A DNA stretch of 64,000 nucleotides from Liolophura sinensis (taxonomy: Eukaryota > Mollusca > Polyplacophora > Chitonida > Chitonidae), in NCBI RefSeq assembly GCF_032854445.1, contig NC_088307.1:24377953-24441952 (forward strand), in the 5' to 3' direction. The position numbers were made by a program, and so were the translations under genes. The notes below the pieces were generated by a model that was given only the letters and a program-made list of their open reading frames with translations, was not told where the DNA came from and did no database searches. The first letter of the stretch is position 1; each line of letters opens with the position of its first letter. Shown here in pieces: positions 11,485-25,100 of this stretch.

Positions 11485-11653
11485 ATTTATTTATTTATTT
11501 TATTGGTATTTTTCACCGTATGCAGGAATATTTCACTTATACAACAGCATTATGGTGCGAGGAAACCGGACAAAGCAAGGGGGAAATCCACGACCATCCG
11601 TAGGTAGCTGACAGACCTTCCCACGTACGGCCGGAGAGGAAGCCAGTATGAGC
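11485..11653 (-). mobile_element. SINE-A, head-truncated, with 12-bp target duplication
   Basis: Minus-strand copy reaching GGAGAGGAAGCCAGTATGAGC. TGACAAAAACTT flanks it at 11473-11484 and 11654-11665. Confidence 0.9.
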
Positions 11654-11665
11654 TGACAAAAACTT

Positions 11666-13070
11666 TAACAACGAAAAACATTATTATTTAGGCCTAGGAC
11701 AATGATACCAGTCATTGGTGAAGCCAACCCAAGAAAGATCGCGTGGTAAGTCAAGTAACCGTATTTACTCGTTCCATTTGTTTGTTGTTCAAGGTCAAAT
11801 ACTCAAATATTTTCCTGGATAGTCTAGAGAAATTTATACTACACTGGGTAAAAAAAAGCCGTTTGCATCTTCCCTCGCTTCCCTGCATTGTCCATACACT
11901 TTGCTTTGGAACTTTACATTGACATGTCTGCTTTTCAATTCACTTTTATTATCGTCGTACTGACGATCACTATTACCACTCGATTGATGAGTCGAATTAC
12001 AAACTTTACAGTATCACAGGAAATAGGGGCAGTTTCAAACCCAAGCAAATAAAAAGAAGTACATGGATAAAGAAAAGTCAACTGGCAAACGAGACGGTAG
12101 TACTTTTTCACTAAGTATGGGTTACAAGACTAGGTCAGCTAAAGGTCAACAAAAGGTGGGCGATCAGGGATTGGCACCTGTTAAAGCGTTGTGGTCAAAA
12201 TGAATAGTTCTGCAACAGCTACTATGACTAGACGTGATTTTAAATCGAATGCGAAATAAATATCAGACTATATAATCACTACAAGGCCTTGAACGAGGAA
12301 TCTGGGTTTTCCTGGGTTAAATATTGCAGCCTTGGTCGCACATGAACAAATATACCATACCCAAAAATTCAAGGCCTGGACTTGCCTATCTCTCAAAGCC
12401 GCCAATCAGAGTCGATTCTGTATCTCTTTAACGAGGATCATTTGTCTTCCACCAAAATAGTGCATATATGGGCAAGCTACTGGAAAAAGTTTGCCACTAA
12501 GAAAGCGAACAAAAGTCTTGTGTCCTAGTGACTGAAAGACAAGAATTTTAACTGTGAACTGCCCTTGTCTTTTGATACGGAAGAATTCACACACTTTAGC
12601 AGCTGCAGCAGAAGTTCCCTAAATGACCATAAATTTCGTCCATGACTAAACATGCTCATTTTTCCTGATTCTGAGAGTTCTACTGATTTTAGAAATGTGT
12701 TTCGAGGTTTGCTTGGAACATGGGGTGATATTCTACTGGTTAGACACAAGTTTCAGTGCCAAAAATAATATTTTGTAACATTTATCTGCCTCAAAAAAAA
12801 AACACTTTTGTGGGCGAAATTTTTGGTCCTTTAGGGTACTTCAGTTCTTTACATTGAGGACTAAGGGAAAATGGCAGAACCACATCTGGCTGATTCCCAG
12901 TCAGAACCTTACCCATGTTACACATGGTCCATTGTTTTCAGTTGTTACCAAAGTGGTAAACATACTATTTAAACTTGGGTGTTCTTCTTCCACGATTTTA
13001 ATTAAATTGTGCAGTTGTACCATAAGCATTACCCCCTTTACATAGAAATGTGTCCATTACCATAGCAACA
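11666..13070. other. No gene seen downstream of SCYL3
   Basis: The 3' flank of the SCYL3-like gene. Open frames at 12406-12749 show no domain or repeat that I recognise. Confidence 0.4.
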
Positions 13071-13071
13071 T

Positions 13072-13077
13072 TTTATT
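13072..13077 (-). terminator. Candidate poly(A) signal of SCYL3-like gene
   Basis: TTTATT on the + strand (AATAAA in mRNA sense) lies 14 nt past the stop codon. A usable polyadenylation signal this close to the stop would give a very short 3' UTR. Confidence 0.5.
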
Positions 13078-13091
13078 ACTTTTAGTCTGTA

Positions 13092-13151
13092 TTATTGTTC
13101 TGTTGATTCCCAGTCCCAGTTCAATTCTTCATCACCCCAACCATCCGGCTC
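13092..13151 (-). CDS. SCYL3: SCYL3-like exon 12, C-terminus
   Basis: 20 codons including stop: EPDGWGDEELNWDWESTEQ after TTTCTCCCTCAG. Matches the human C-terminus EGWEEEGELNWEDNNW. Phase 0, fitting exon 11. Confidence 0.9.
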   Translation of the reverse strand, partial: EPDGWGDEELNWDWESTEQ

Positions 13152-16100
13152 CTGAGGGAGAAATGAGAAGTTAGTATTCACGACGTCATGCATCTGAGTT
13201 CATATTTCTTAATAATTTTGGCGGTGTCAAAACCTTCAACAACACTTTTCACATCCTAAATTGCTCATGAATACCTTAGCAGTGCACGTCATGCCACAAC
13301 ATTTACAGACATCAATACTAACATAATGCATCTGTGATATATAATAAGTGTTAAAAAGTGTTAAAAAATTTAAGTACAGGCAACTTGAATGAATAGTATG
13401 TGATGCTACATTTATTTCATTAGCATTAAAAAAAATTTAAGATTACACATGGAGTCAGCCTGCTTTATATGTGAAGGAAAACCAGAGGTGGTCAGCTTTT
13501 CATGTGGAGGAAACCAGAGGTGGTCAGCCTTTCATGTGGAGGAAACCAGAGGTGGTCAGCTTTATGTGTGGAGGAATCCAGGGGTGGTCTGCTTTTAGTG
13601 TGGAGGAAACCAGAAGTGGTAAGTTTTTTGTGGAGGAAACCAGAAGTGGTAAGCTTTTAGTGTGGAGGAAACCAGAAGTGGGCAGCTTTTCGTAGAGGAA
13701 ACCAGAGGCTGTGAGCTTTATGTGCAGAGGAAACCACATATGGCCAGCTTTCTGTGTGGAGGAAAGCTGAGGTGGCCAGCTTTTTGTGTGGAGGAAACCA
13801 TAAATGGGCATCTTTTTGTGCGGAGGAAACCAGATGTTGTCAACTTTATGTGCAAAGGTAGCCACAGATGGCCACCTTTTCGTGTGGATGAAACAAAGTG
13901 GCTAGCTTTTTGTGTTGAGGAAACCAGAGGTGGCCAGCTTTATGTATAGAGGAAACCAGAAAGACATGTGTGTAATAAACAATGAGACAAATGCAGTTTA
14001 TACATGTAGTCCCCAACACTAGGTCTACAACACTGAAAAGGTCCATACTTGTATTGTACAAAATATCATGAAACGAAGAAAGACAAGGTATACAGCTATC
14101 TCAGACAGTTATGCTTTTACTGTAACTCTGATATCAAAACTGCGCTATGATTATATGGCCCCTAGAGCTCCAGGTTTATAAGCAGAATTAGGTAGATATT
14201 TACAAAGGCCCAAAAGATAGTGTTCAACACAACTGTGAGACGGGATAATGTAATATTCACTTACTGTTACGGAGTCTTGTGTCACTGCGAACGACAAAGA
14301 AGGTTTCGCCACCGGTGATGCCTTACTAGCCACAGGGCTTCCCTTGGAATGTGACGTGTTGGGTAAACGAACATCAGCTTTAACTGGAGTCTTGATTTCG
14401 GGAATCATATCAGAAAAAAAGTCTGGCTCTGCTTCCACAGTGACCACTTTCTTTTTCACTTCAATTTCCATAATGTCAAACTCTGCCCCAAGTGGTCTCG
14501 AAGGTTTGGGTGGGGTTGATTTCAACTTGTTCTTTCTGGATGAACCCAGTTTTAAGCTGCTGTTTTTTCTGAACGAGTCTGAGCTAAACTGACAGATCAT
14601 GACTACCGTCACCTGCGTTTTTGCCACTTGAATTTTTTCTGCCTGCGGATCCAAGGCGTAAAACTCGACTTTTCATCTGCCTTGATGATGTCTTTTCTTG
14701 ATTATCGTCATTCTCCCACAAATCCTCACTATGTTGACTATTTCTCGACCAATCAAATTTTGTATCACTTGAAGCACTTTTCACAGACCCAACTGGGGAG
14801 GTTTCTTTATCACCTGGGCTTTTTGGAGATTTCGGTGAAATTGTTGATGGCATTTTTTTTAGTTCGTTTTCAATCTGATCACTAATATTTCCATCGCTGT
14901 CACCATTGTTACTTCTTTTCCCAGTCATATCATCCCAGGACTCCCACTCTCCATCAACTTCAGAGTCGTCATCAGTTACCTCCCCTTGTGAACCTCTTCT
15001 TTCATGTGACAGGGAAGTACGATTTTCTTTAAGTTCATTTTTGTTCAACCCTTCTTCATCATCATTCCAGCCCTGGACAATTTTGTTTTCTGGAAAACAA
15101 ACAAAAAGGACAACACTTTAGTACTCCAAAATAATACAATACAAAACCAGAATACTGACATCATGTCTATAATTCCAATTTTAAGGGTTAATATAGTGAG
15201 TGAGTGAGTGCTTGGGGTTTAACGTCGTACTCAACAATTTTTCAGTCATATGACGATGAAGGAATCATTAATCATCATTAATCATGTAATGTGCCTCCTT
15301 GCTGCAGGACGGATTTCCACCGCTCTTTTATTTAGTGCTGCTTCACTGAGACGACTTACCGAAGGCAAGTAAGCTGCCCCGCCCGAGCCATTATACTGAT
15401 ACGGGTGAACCAGTCGTTGCACTATCCCCTTCATGCCGAACGCCAAGCGAGGAAGTAACAACTTCCTCTTTTGAAGTCTTAGGTGTGACTCGATCAAGGA
15501 TTGATCCTGGATCTACCGGTCCCGAAGCTGACGCTCTACCAACTGTGCTATCCGGGCCGGTAGGGTTAATATAAGTCTACTGTAGACAGCATTTTATTTG
15601 ACTGGAATTTTATGCCATACTCAAGAATATTTCACTTATACGACGGAGGCCAGTATCATAGTGGGAGGAAACCGGGCAGAGCTCAGGGGAAACCCACGAC
15701 CTTCTGCAGGTTTCTGGCAGACCTTCCCACATATGGCCGGTTCATTCATAGAGTACATGTACTATGCTACAAATTGCATGTCATATTTTCCCATAATGCA
15801 TTATTAGTCTCGTGTCAATCACAGGTTTCAGTGATCCCAGTGCACAATAGAACGTTCTGTCTACCTTGTTTTTTGGCAGTTATCTCCCTTAATAATTTTT
15901 TCTCCTTCAGAAGCCGCCGTTTCTCCTCTCGCCTCAGACGAGCTTCCTCTTGCTTTTGTTCCCGGTCACGCCTGCGTTTCTCGTCCTCAAGGTCATCGCC
16001 ATGGATACTGTTCATTCTGTTGAGATTGCCATTTTTACTCAAGCCCCTAACAAACATGAACATTTATCTATTTACTTAACTGGTGTTTTACATTGTATTC

Positions 16101-19100
16101 ATGAATATTTCACTTACACGACGGCGGTCAGCATCATGGTGGGAGGAAACCCGGGGGAAACCCACGACCATCCGCAGGTTATAACACGAATAAGAAAGTA
16201 AGTTAAGTATATAAGCATCCAGCTCCTTATCTGGAGATTCTTCATTGATTTGATTTGATTTATTTTATTGCTGTTTTATGCTTTTATGCACTCTTCATGG
16301 TCCAAAGTTAACTGATGTTTGTTTTTCAAGCCAAATGAAATACACTGCAGACCAGCGAACCATAACTTTCTTAACAGCCTTAAGAATGACTCCTTAAGTT
16401 TAATGCCTAATGCTTAATAAATACTAACATCGCAGTATTGGTGGTATTTATTTCTTTGATCTGGGAACAACCCTCTCATGTTTAATGAATTGCTAATGCC
16501 AACGTTGAATATAGTCACAAAAGAAGATTTAGCGGCGAAGCTTAACAGGAGCTGGTAAAACTGACAGCTACCAGGCAAACATCCTAACTATTCAAGTCAC
16601 CGCTGACTAAACCTCAAATTTCACCCATGAAAGTGCATTTTAGAGGCAAATAAACGTCACATTGTCATAGTATTATATTTGGTGCTAAACGTTACAATTT
16701 TCCACTAGAATATCATCTCATGTTCCAGGCAAACCTCAAAACACCTTTTTATGATCAACAGAACTCTCAGAATCACGAAAATTGGACAATTTAGTCCTAG
16801 AAAAAATTTTACAGGTATGATCATTAAGGGTATGCATGTGTGAGAAGCCCACCCAGTAGCCAAGTCCTTCAGCAGAACCTTTTTGCTCAATGTTTTGCTC
16901 ACACTCTTCAGGTCCGTTAGATCTTTCAGCCTCTCATTAATTTCCTGCTGACAGAAACAGAAAACCACTTCTTGAATAATGTTCTGAATAATGAAGGTAA
17001 CATCTGACTTCACTTCACTTCTAGATACCTCAGACACTACATTATTAACAAATGTATACATCATTCTTTTTTTCCCAATTTAGTCCCAATTAACAGGTGA
17101 GACAGAAGGTCTAAGAGTAAAGGTATATGAACATTTGGGTGGACAAAATGCCAAAGAATTGGGCAGATGAAAAGATAAAGAACTGAACAAAGTGCTGATG
17201 AATTGGACAGACAAAATGATGGTGAAGTGGACAGACAAAACAGTAGAACTGGACAGACAAAATGAAGAATTGGACAGGACAAAACACGGATGAATTGGCC
17301 AGACAAAACACTGATGAATTGGACAGAAAAATGGTAATGAATTGGACAGACAAAACAGTGAAGAATTGGGCAGACAAACTTAAGAAGCATTGGGCAAACA
17401 AAGCTCTTATGAATTGGGTAGACAAACACTGAAGAAATGGACAGACAAAACACTGAAGAATTGGACAGACAAAAAAGTAAGAATTGGACAGACAAAAAAG
17501 TGAAGAATTAGAGAGACAAAAATATGAAGCATTGGAAAAACAAAACTCCCAAGAAACTGGACAGACAAACCCTGAATTGAACAGACAAAACACAGAGAAA
17601 TGGGCAGACAAACCCTGAAATGGACAGAAAAAATGGTGAAGAAGTTAGAGACAAAAAAAAAAAAGGACGAATGCAGTCAATAGGCTGAAAAGTTTTCAGT
17701 AGACAGAAGGCTAAGGAATCTGTGGAAGACAGAAACAATGCTAAAAGGCACATAAATGACATAATATTTTAAGGAGACCAAAGCTGAGGATATAAATGTA
17801 GATCTAGACTCATGCTAAGGGATATGCTCATATGCTGTAGAACAAACCTTTGGTGTGCCTGCTGTGAAGATATGTTTACTGCGTCCCCCAATCACAGTCT
17901 CTCCTCCCAGCACGAGGACGAGGTCTGCTAAGGCGCGCAGACTGGCCGCCACAAGTTGGTCATCAGAATCCGCCACACCCAATAGGATCTGTGTGATAAA
18001 CAGGTGAGTGAGTGATGGGTTCAGACTTCGCTTAAAGGGCAAAGATCAATGTATCAAGACAGGTGGAAACCTGGCAATGAAACTCATCTGCCAGGAAACA
18101 GGCCTGCACGACCACAGCCAAAATTGATAACATGGGCGTACTTTCGACTTCCTCAATGTGTACATGTTTGCCTGCTTTGATATGTGATATCTCAGTTATG
18201 CAGTATCAAAAGACAAGAAGTTATGCATGTTAAACTTCAAGGTCGGATATTTTAGCGATGCATATGTATGCATTTAGTCTAGTGTTGTCTTTTTTTTTTA
18301 CCGGCCCCGATAGCACAGTTGGTAGAGAGTCCGCTTTGGGAAGTGGTTGACCCACGTCAATCCTGGTTGAGCCACACCTAAGACCTTAAAAGAGAAGTTG
18401 TAACTTCCTCGCTTGACGTTCAGCTTGGAGGGGATAGTGCAATGACTGGTTGACCCGTATCAGTATAATGGCTCGGGCGGGGCGGCTTATTTGCCTTCAG
18501 TGAAGCAGCACTAGACAAAAGAGCGGTGGAAATCCCAAGCACTCACTCTTTTCTTTTAAACCATAATGAACTGGACTTAGGGCAGATTCAAGTCCTGTGG
18601 ACTGGGATAGTGAACTTCCACTCCTGGCTAAGCAACAGATTGGCTGGGTTGTCAGCTTCTTCAGAGCTTCTAGGAAAGTGTTATTTTGTTAATCCTGACA
18701 GAATAGTATTGTCAAAACCTGATAATACAAAAACCTTTTGTACACAAAAAAGGTTGATTTTATGTACATGATTTGGTTTTTATGTTGTACTGAACAATTT
18801 TTCAGCCAGATGAAAAGGAGAAGTCATTAGTGTGTGTACATGTACTGTGACTCCTTGTGGCAGAGTGAGTCCAGTCTGCCAAAGTGTTGTCGCCACTGAA
18901 TTATCATGCCCAAGACACTAGAAGTGACACCACACGCTTTCAGATTATACTGACACTGGGCCAACCTGTTTCCTCGCTCTAATCTCTCAGTGCCAAGCTA
19001 GGTAACAACAAGTACCATATTTAAAGTCTTTGTTATGACCTGACCTGTTTCCTATTGTAAACATTGAGGCAGACCCTCTAACTGTTAGGCCACCAAAGTG

Positions 19101-22100
19101 GTACGGGCAGATTTGAACATATTTCCACGTATCAGCACCCGCACATACCTGTGGCATAATGGAGGTCTTTAGATGCGTCCTGTCAAACGCGCTGACAAAC
19201 GAACCAAAGTTGTTCAGGAGAACCATCCGAATGTGTGTGTCGTGAACATGAAATATCTTGAACACTTCTGGAATCACGTGAGATTTGAAGACCTGCTCCG
19301 TCAACACTGGAGTTATCTCCCCTTTCTTGCAAATGGTCGGTCGTGCTTCAGCTAAAACAATAAAGGAACCTTCAATTATTTATTAAATTATTTGACATTT
19401 TGCTATTTCCACATTCTTCAGATATTTTGAATAGCTTTGACAACAATAATCAGCCAGGCAAAGAGTATAATGTCAATACGACTACATATCCCCCAAATTT
19501 TGATTCGTTTTAGACTTTTATATATGCGTTACATCCCATCCAGAAAGTTCAATTTAGCTGTCATTCACCTTAAGGTTAGTGTGTAAAAATGCACTCTCCG
19601 AAGCAAGTGAAGGACATAAAATGATTATTTTGATGCCAACATTTCTGTTTTTTCTGGTAAGAAATGAATCAAACTTGACAAAAAAATCTGAAATGGTCCA
19701 CTCAGGTGGATGAATAAACCGAAATATGAAATCTGAAAAATGCTAAAGTTTAAGTGAAATACAATACTTGACAAGGAATGTAGGTTTCCCATGGGCCAGT
19801 TTTGTTACCTGGTTGTTCTACTTTATCAGATGTTATTTACTTTATCTTCATTTAACTGGTGTTATTTTCCACTTGTACCTCATTGTCAGGTTTATAGAAG
19901 GAGGAAACCATAATGGAAGGAGGAAACCATAAGGAAGGAGAAAACTATTGCCCCTTCCCAAGAACATTTCATACCCACTGATCTCATTGGTCAAGGTGTA
20001 GTAGAAGGAGTATTAAATGTGCTAAGGTAGAAACATCTCACATTACCTCTACAAGGGGTCAAAAGATGGGGTACCATGTACGCTGTGGCAGATTTATCCA
20101 ACAGAACGAACCGAGACAAAAGTGGCTTCACCAGTCGTCTGGCAACCAGTTGCTCTGGCAACCCAAGAAGCTTTGGGATGACAGATCTGCAAGTAAATTC
20201 AAATGTAGTTATAAACTGAAATACAAACGCAAATAAAACTGTGTCAGTACAAAGAAAGTGATAAATAAATATGGATGTAAATAGATATATATATATAATG
20301 AAAAAATAAATAAAACAGGATTCAGGAATAAAGGTATGTTAAAGTTTTAAAATTTAAAATACCTGAAGAAATCCTCTTTCTCCTGTTTTGACTTCAGTGG
20401 AATATGTTTCAGAAATGCTTGAATTTCAATGAAGTCATTTCTGTAAGACAATGAAGAAAACATGTTATCAGACAAAAAAAAAAGCAGAATTTCCGCCTGT
20501 GCCCTAACTGGTCAGGGACTGATTGGCTTCAGGGAGAACACTACTTCAGTCAAATGAGATAGATTATTATTTGTTTTTCATTTGTGTTTTCCTTTACCAT
20601 GATCAGTGAGAGTTTGGGAGTTACCTAGCTGTTGAATGTTGGAACAATATTGACTCAAAATTCTATAATTATCATAAGTACCATAAAGCTGGGAAACACT
20701 GGATTTTCAGGTATCTTCAGACAAATTATAATTTGGATTATCTAAAAAATATAATGCAAACCTGAATGTCCCCAACAAGAAGACAGCTGGAATAAAACCC
20801 TAACTGACATAAATTGAGAACAGTCCAGATTTCAAATGTTACAGGTGATCATTTGCCAACAACAACACTGTCATCTCTGTTCTGATTTTACTCTGTGCTT
20901 TTGTTTTTTATACTGTCCAAGGTTTCGGGCTTAAATTTGTTTTTGGTGTAAGAGAAATCAGCTCAGCTCATTTATTCAAAAACTACAACAAAAAGCATCC
21001 ACGCATACACACGTCCCAAACTTCCTGACCATAATGGCCTTCATACTTTTTACCCAAATGTCAACAAATGAAGCCTTCAACAAGGCTACCTACATGCATA
21101 ATAAAGGCCTGAGACTATGTTCATATTTTCCACTATTGGGTAGATTTCAGCTAACAACTGCATGTGGAGAGAATATCTGCCACTGGCTTAGTGTCCAATG
21201 TTCCCCAACATTAAATTACAGTTTTACCCCATGTGTGAAGAAGTGTGAGATACTTGATCCTACACGTACATGTACTAGAGTTCTTACACTGGCTCTGATT
21301 ATGACTACCGTACAGTCTTCATAATTTGGGATGCATTATGGGTAACTATATACCATGATGCCTTGCGAGGGCTGTTGTCCTAAGTTGTAAACTCTCTATG
21401 GGGAGTAGGGTATATATACATCTCTTCAAGGTATCGGTTCAGTCCATATTTAATGTTTAAGGGTCGATGATGATGAAAGCAATTCCCGGTGATGTTTGGG
21501 ATGTGATTTTGCATTTTTTCCCGCTGGTTGGGTGCTATCACATGGCACAAGGAGGAGTACAGCAGGCTTCAAAGTATTCTTATGGGGATAAATTTATTAT
21601 GCCCAAGTTTTTGCGTAACTGGAGACACAAGTAAAAAGAAGAAGTAAGTCCTGGTGCACTTGCTATCTCTGTCGGAGTGAGGTTGATACTGTTTTCATAA
21701 GTTTCATCAGTAAAAGCCTATTAGCAATTTGAACAGATTTGTTGCAGGGTACGAGGATTATCAGGCCTGGCATGTTTGGAGCTTTCCAATTTAGATACAG
21801 CGCTGGGTGGCCATGTGACCTAGATTTTTGAACCAAAGATAAAAGGGACATAACCCTTGCTGCTCACCACAGTTTACACTACCCATTAGACTCACCTGAA
21901 CAGGCTGTTATCAATCAAACTCCTTAGATGTGGTCGTGAGCCGGGATCTGGGCTCAGGCATTCGTCCTGAATAATCAACTCAAACGTCTTCGTGGCACTA
22001 CCTGTTGACATATGTCAGACGCACTTATTTACCTCATTTACATATTTCTGTCATAACATCGGATCACCAGAGATTTTGGCAAAAAATGCATATTCACCTA

Positions 22101-25100
22101 TCAAAGAAAATTTTCTGTATTTACCAAGAATTCCTCAAATTATTGCCTTTTAAGTAAATATCAGACTCTTGCTTGTACTATTTATAGTGAAAGGTAAATT
22201 ATTTGCGTTGTCTGAAAATAAAAGCAAAAACTGAATGGGATTATGCACTGAGTTTTTGCCCCAAATCGCTGGTACAGCTTCTTTGACTTCACAGAAAAGT
22301 GTGAGAAGTTCTGCAAAGCAACATCTTGATAATAATTCTCAAAATAAGGAAAAAGTATTGATGACTCACGCTGACATTCCAAGCTCATGTTTGAACGTTT
22401 TCCTACATAATTTTCACTACACATATCGCTTCAACAAAAATTTCATGCTACTCTGCAAGGGAAAGGCAATTTTTTATAGCTATGTTGCACAGATAATGCA
22501 ATTTTCTAATTGGGTCATTTCTCCTTTTTGTACAATCTTACCTACGTCCCCCAATAACTCTAGCATAAAGTCAGCAAGGACTCCAAAAGCATAAACATCT
22601 CGAGAATGTCCTTGCTGGGTTTGAGCCTTGAATGAGCTCTCCTGCAAGACAAGACCCCAAAAACGTACTTTACACATAAACAATGTTTTACAACAAAGAC
22701 AATGCAAATGTGTTTTGTACAAAAATCTCTAAAATAAATAAATGCAGTAAAGCTATTGTTTTTAATAGGCACAAACTATCCCACTAAGGTAGGAATTAAA
22801 AGTGGACTACATGCATGTTACTTTGGCCCAAAAGTACTTTAGGTGGGAAAGACCTGCTATTTATACATACACTTATAAATATGTATATAAAAGTGTTTGG
22901 TGAAAAAATTTTACCTTTTCTTCAGGGGCAATAGCATTTTCACACCTGTATGCCAGGTGTAAATCGAGAAACTCCCGGGTGGCATCCTTGAAGAGACACG
23001 CATGTTCAAACCCACCCAGCCTCCAGCGGCCATCTTGGCTCACAAAAACCGCAGCAAGGCTGATGTTGTTGTGGCAGACCTTAACCTGGAATAACGGTAC
23101 ATGCATCAGCATCAATTGCATGATATATCTGTCTCAAGAAATCAGCTTTTCAGTACTTATACTAGCTGTAGCTAGTGGGAATTTCCCTTTACCTCCATTG
23201 TAAGAGCGCTGGCCCTGGGATCACAAAGGCATCCAGACTTAAGTCAAAATTTCAATCATTAAACTTGACATGTTCCTTTCAGTTACTTTAGCTGAATCTT
23301 ATTTTACAATAACTTACTCAGAATTTACATTTCAAAGTAATGAGACTTCAAAACCACGTGTAATCTGATGAGTCAATCTTTCAACCATTACACTTGTTAT
23401 GCAGATGTTCGTGAAAATTTTTCTCATTTGTCTGCTGAGGGCTTTCACTTGAGTGAGTGCTTGGGGTTTAACTTCGTACACAACAATTTTTCAGTCATGT
23501 GACGACGAAGGAATCCTTAGGGTTTATCTAATGTTCCTCCTTGTTTTCAGGACGGATTTCCACCGTGCGGGTCAACCAGTCAATGCATTATCCCATTCAT
23601 GCTGAACGCCAAGCGAGGAAGTTAAACTTCCTCTTTTAAGGTCTTGGGTGTGACTCGACCCAGGACTGACCCTGGATCTACCACTCCCGAAGTGGACGCT
23701 CTACCAACTGTGCTATCGGGGCCGGTTGCTTTCACTTGATGAGTCATATAAGGTAAGAATGTTGCACTTTAGAAAAATAGTCCGTCCTACGGATGGAAAA
23801 AAAGGAGTAAACTATCCGCCCCAGGCAAGTAAAAAACTGAAACTTTAAGCGAGAATACCCCAACTCAATACCCACGACACGTGACTTGCTCAGTTGAAGA
23901 TTTAGTGTTAAGCTAAGCATACACGAAAGCTTAAGATTCCACTGAACTCAACTGGTTGTTCTGTGGTGGTCCCAGTCCTTGATGGCCGTATGAATGCAGA
24001 CTGAACCAGAATACATGTGACTACTGGCGTACAACTATGTTGAGCCGTATTGTTATTTAGCATTCACAAACGCTTTAGGGTCCTACATCATTTACGATAC
24101 AAACCCAGAGCTGGGAAGTTGCGTATGGATGCTGGCTTTTCTTTACAGCTGATCCCTTGCTGCTAACAGTTTTAACACGCCAAATATTTGATAAAGGTGT
24201 TCACTACTTACAATATTACAAGTATCAGTCATAATTAATGAAACACTTCATTGCAGTTTCAGTACAAGGCAGATTAACTCTTAATATGTGGATGATCTTA
24301 CTGTATCATGAAGGAATATAAGAGCTTCCAATATGTCACGTAAGCCAGAGACGACCTCTTCAAAGGTCAGAGAGGAGAGCACTGCATCAAGGGGCACAAC
24401 TCTCTCTGTCATCAGATATGAGCCATCTGAGTTCTGTCCTGATGCCACATAACGCAGAATGTGTGGATGTCGCAGAGTTTTCAAGTGCTGAAAACCAAAA
24501 AATAAATAAGCAAATAAATAAAAATAATAAAAATGAAAGAAGTTCCCTTTTTTTTTTGTTTACTTTCCTTTAAGTGGATAGCAACATTACCGGTATATAT
24601 TTATTTTGCTTTGGATTTTCTTTTCGTAATGCTATGCTGGCTTATGACACAAATCAGTTAGGAAAACTCAGTGTGCAACCATACTTCACTGAATATCCAA
24701 AAAAGTAACAACATATAAAGATCAGTATCTACAAACTTGAAGAATTACAAATACATGCAGGCTTACAGCAAGGGTTTGACTATTTGTCATGTCAGTTAGA
24801 AAACAGGCCAGCTTGCCTGCATAGATTACACAGTAGTCTCAGCTACATGTACTGTGTCTTGACAGTACATGTGATGTTGTGGGAAAAAGCTTTCCAGTGG
24901 GACTATCAATTTAGCTCAGTTGTTAGAGCAATGGATTTCAGATAAGGAGATCCAAGTTCAAATTGGAGTATGGCCAACAGAGTAAATCCTTCAACACTTA
25001 CACTGGTGTCGTGACCAAACAGGTTCTAAGAAGGGTGGGGCTCGGGGTCTGGGAATGTGGGCGTGTCTTGGGAGGGGAGGATTTACTGTAATTATTCAAC

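Noticed and set aside
13471-13949. Repetitive Trp/Glu/Thr-rich protein on the + strand
   Set aside because: A 31-36-bp minisatellite inside the last SCYL3-like intron.
16240-16300. SINE-A tail trace (TTGATTTATTTTATTGCTGTTTT)
   Set aside because: Only the low-complexity tail resembles the family.
17061-17762. Cys/Phe/Ser-rich minus-strand frames in SCYL3-like intron 9
   Set aside because: They translate a degenerate 24-bp minisatellite; no splice borders of fitting phase.
24908-24975. Functional tRNA gene
   Set aside because: Boxes A and B are present but the acceptor stem does not pair convincingly and the same 3' sequence follows a second copy, as in a SINE head. The same holds for the heads of SINE-A, -B and -C.
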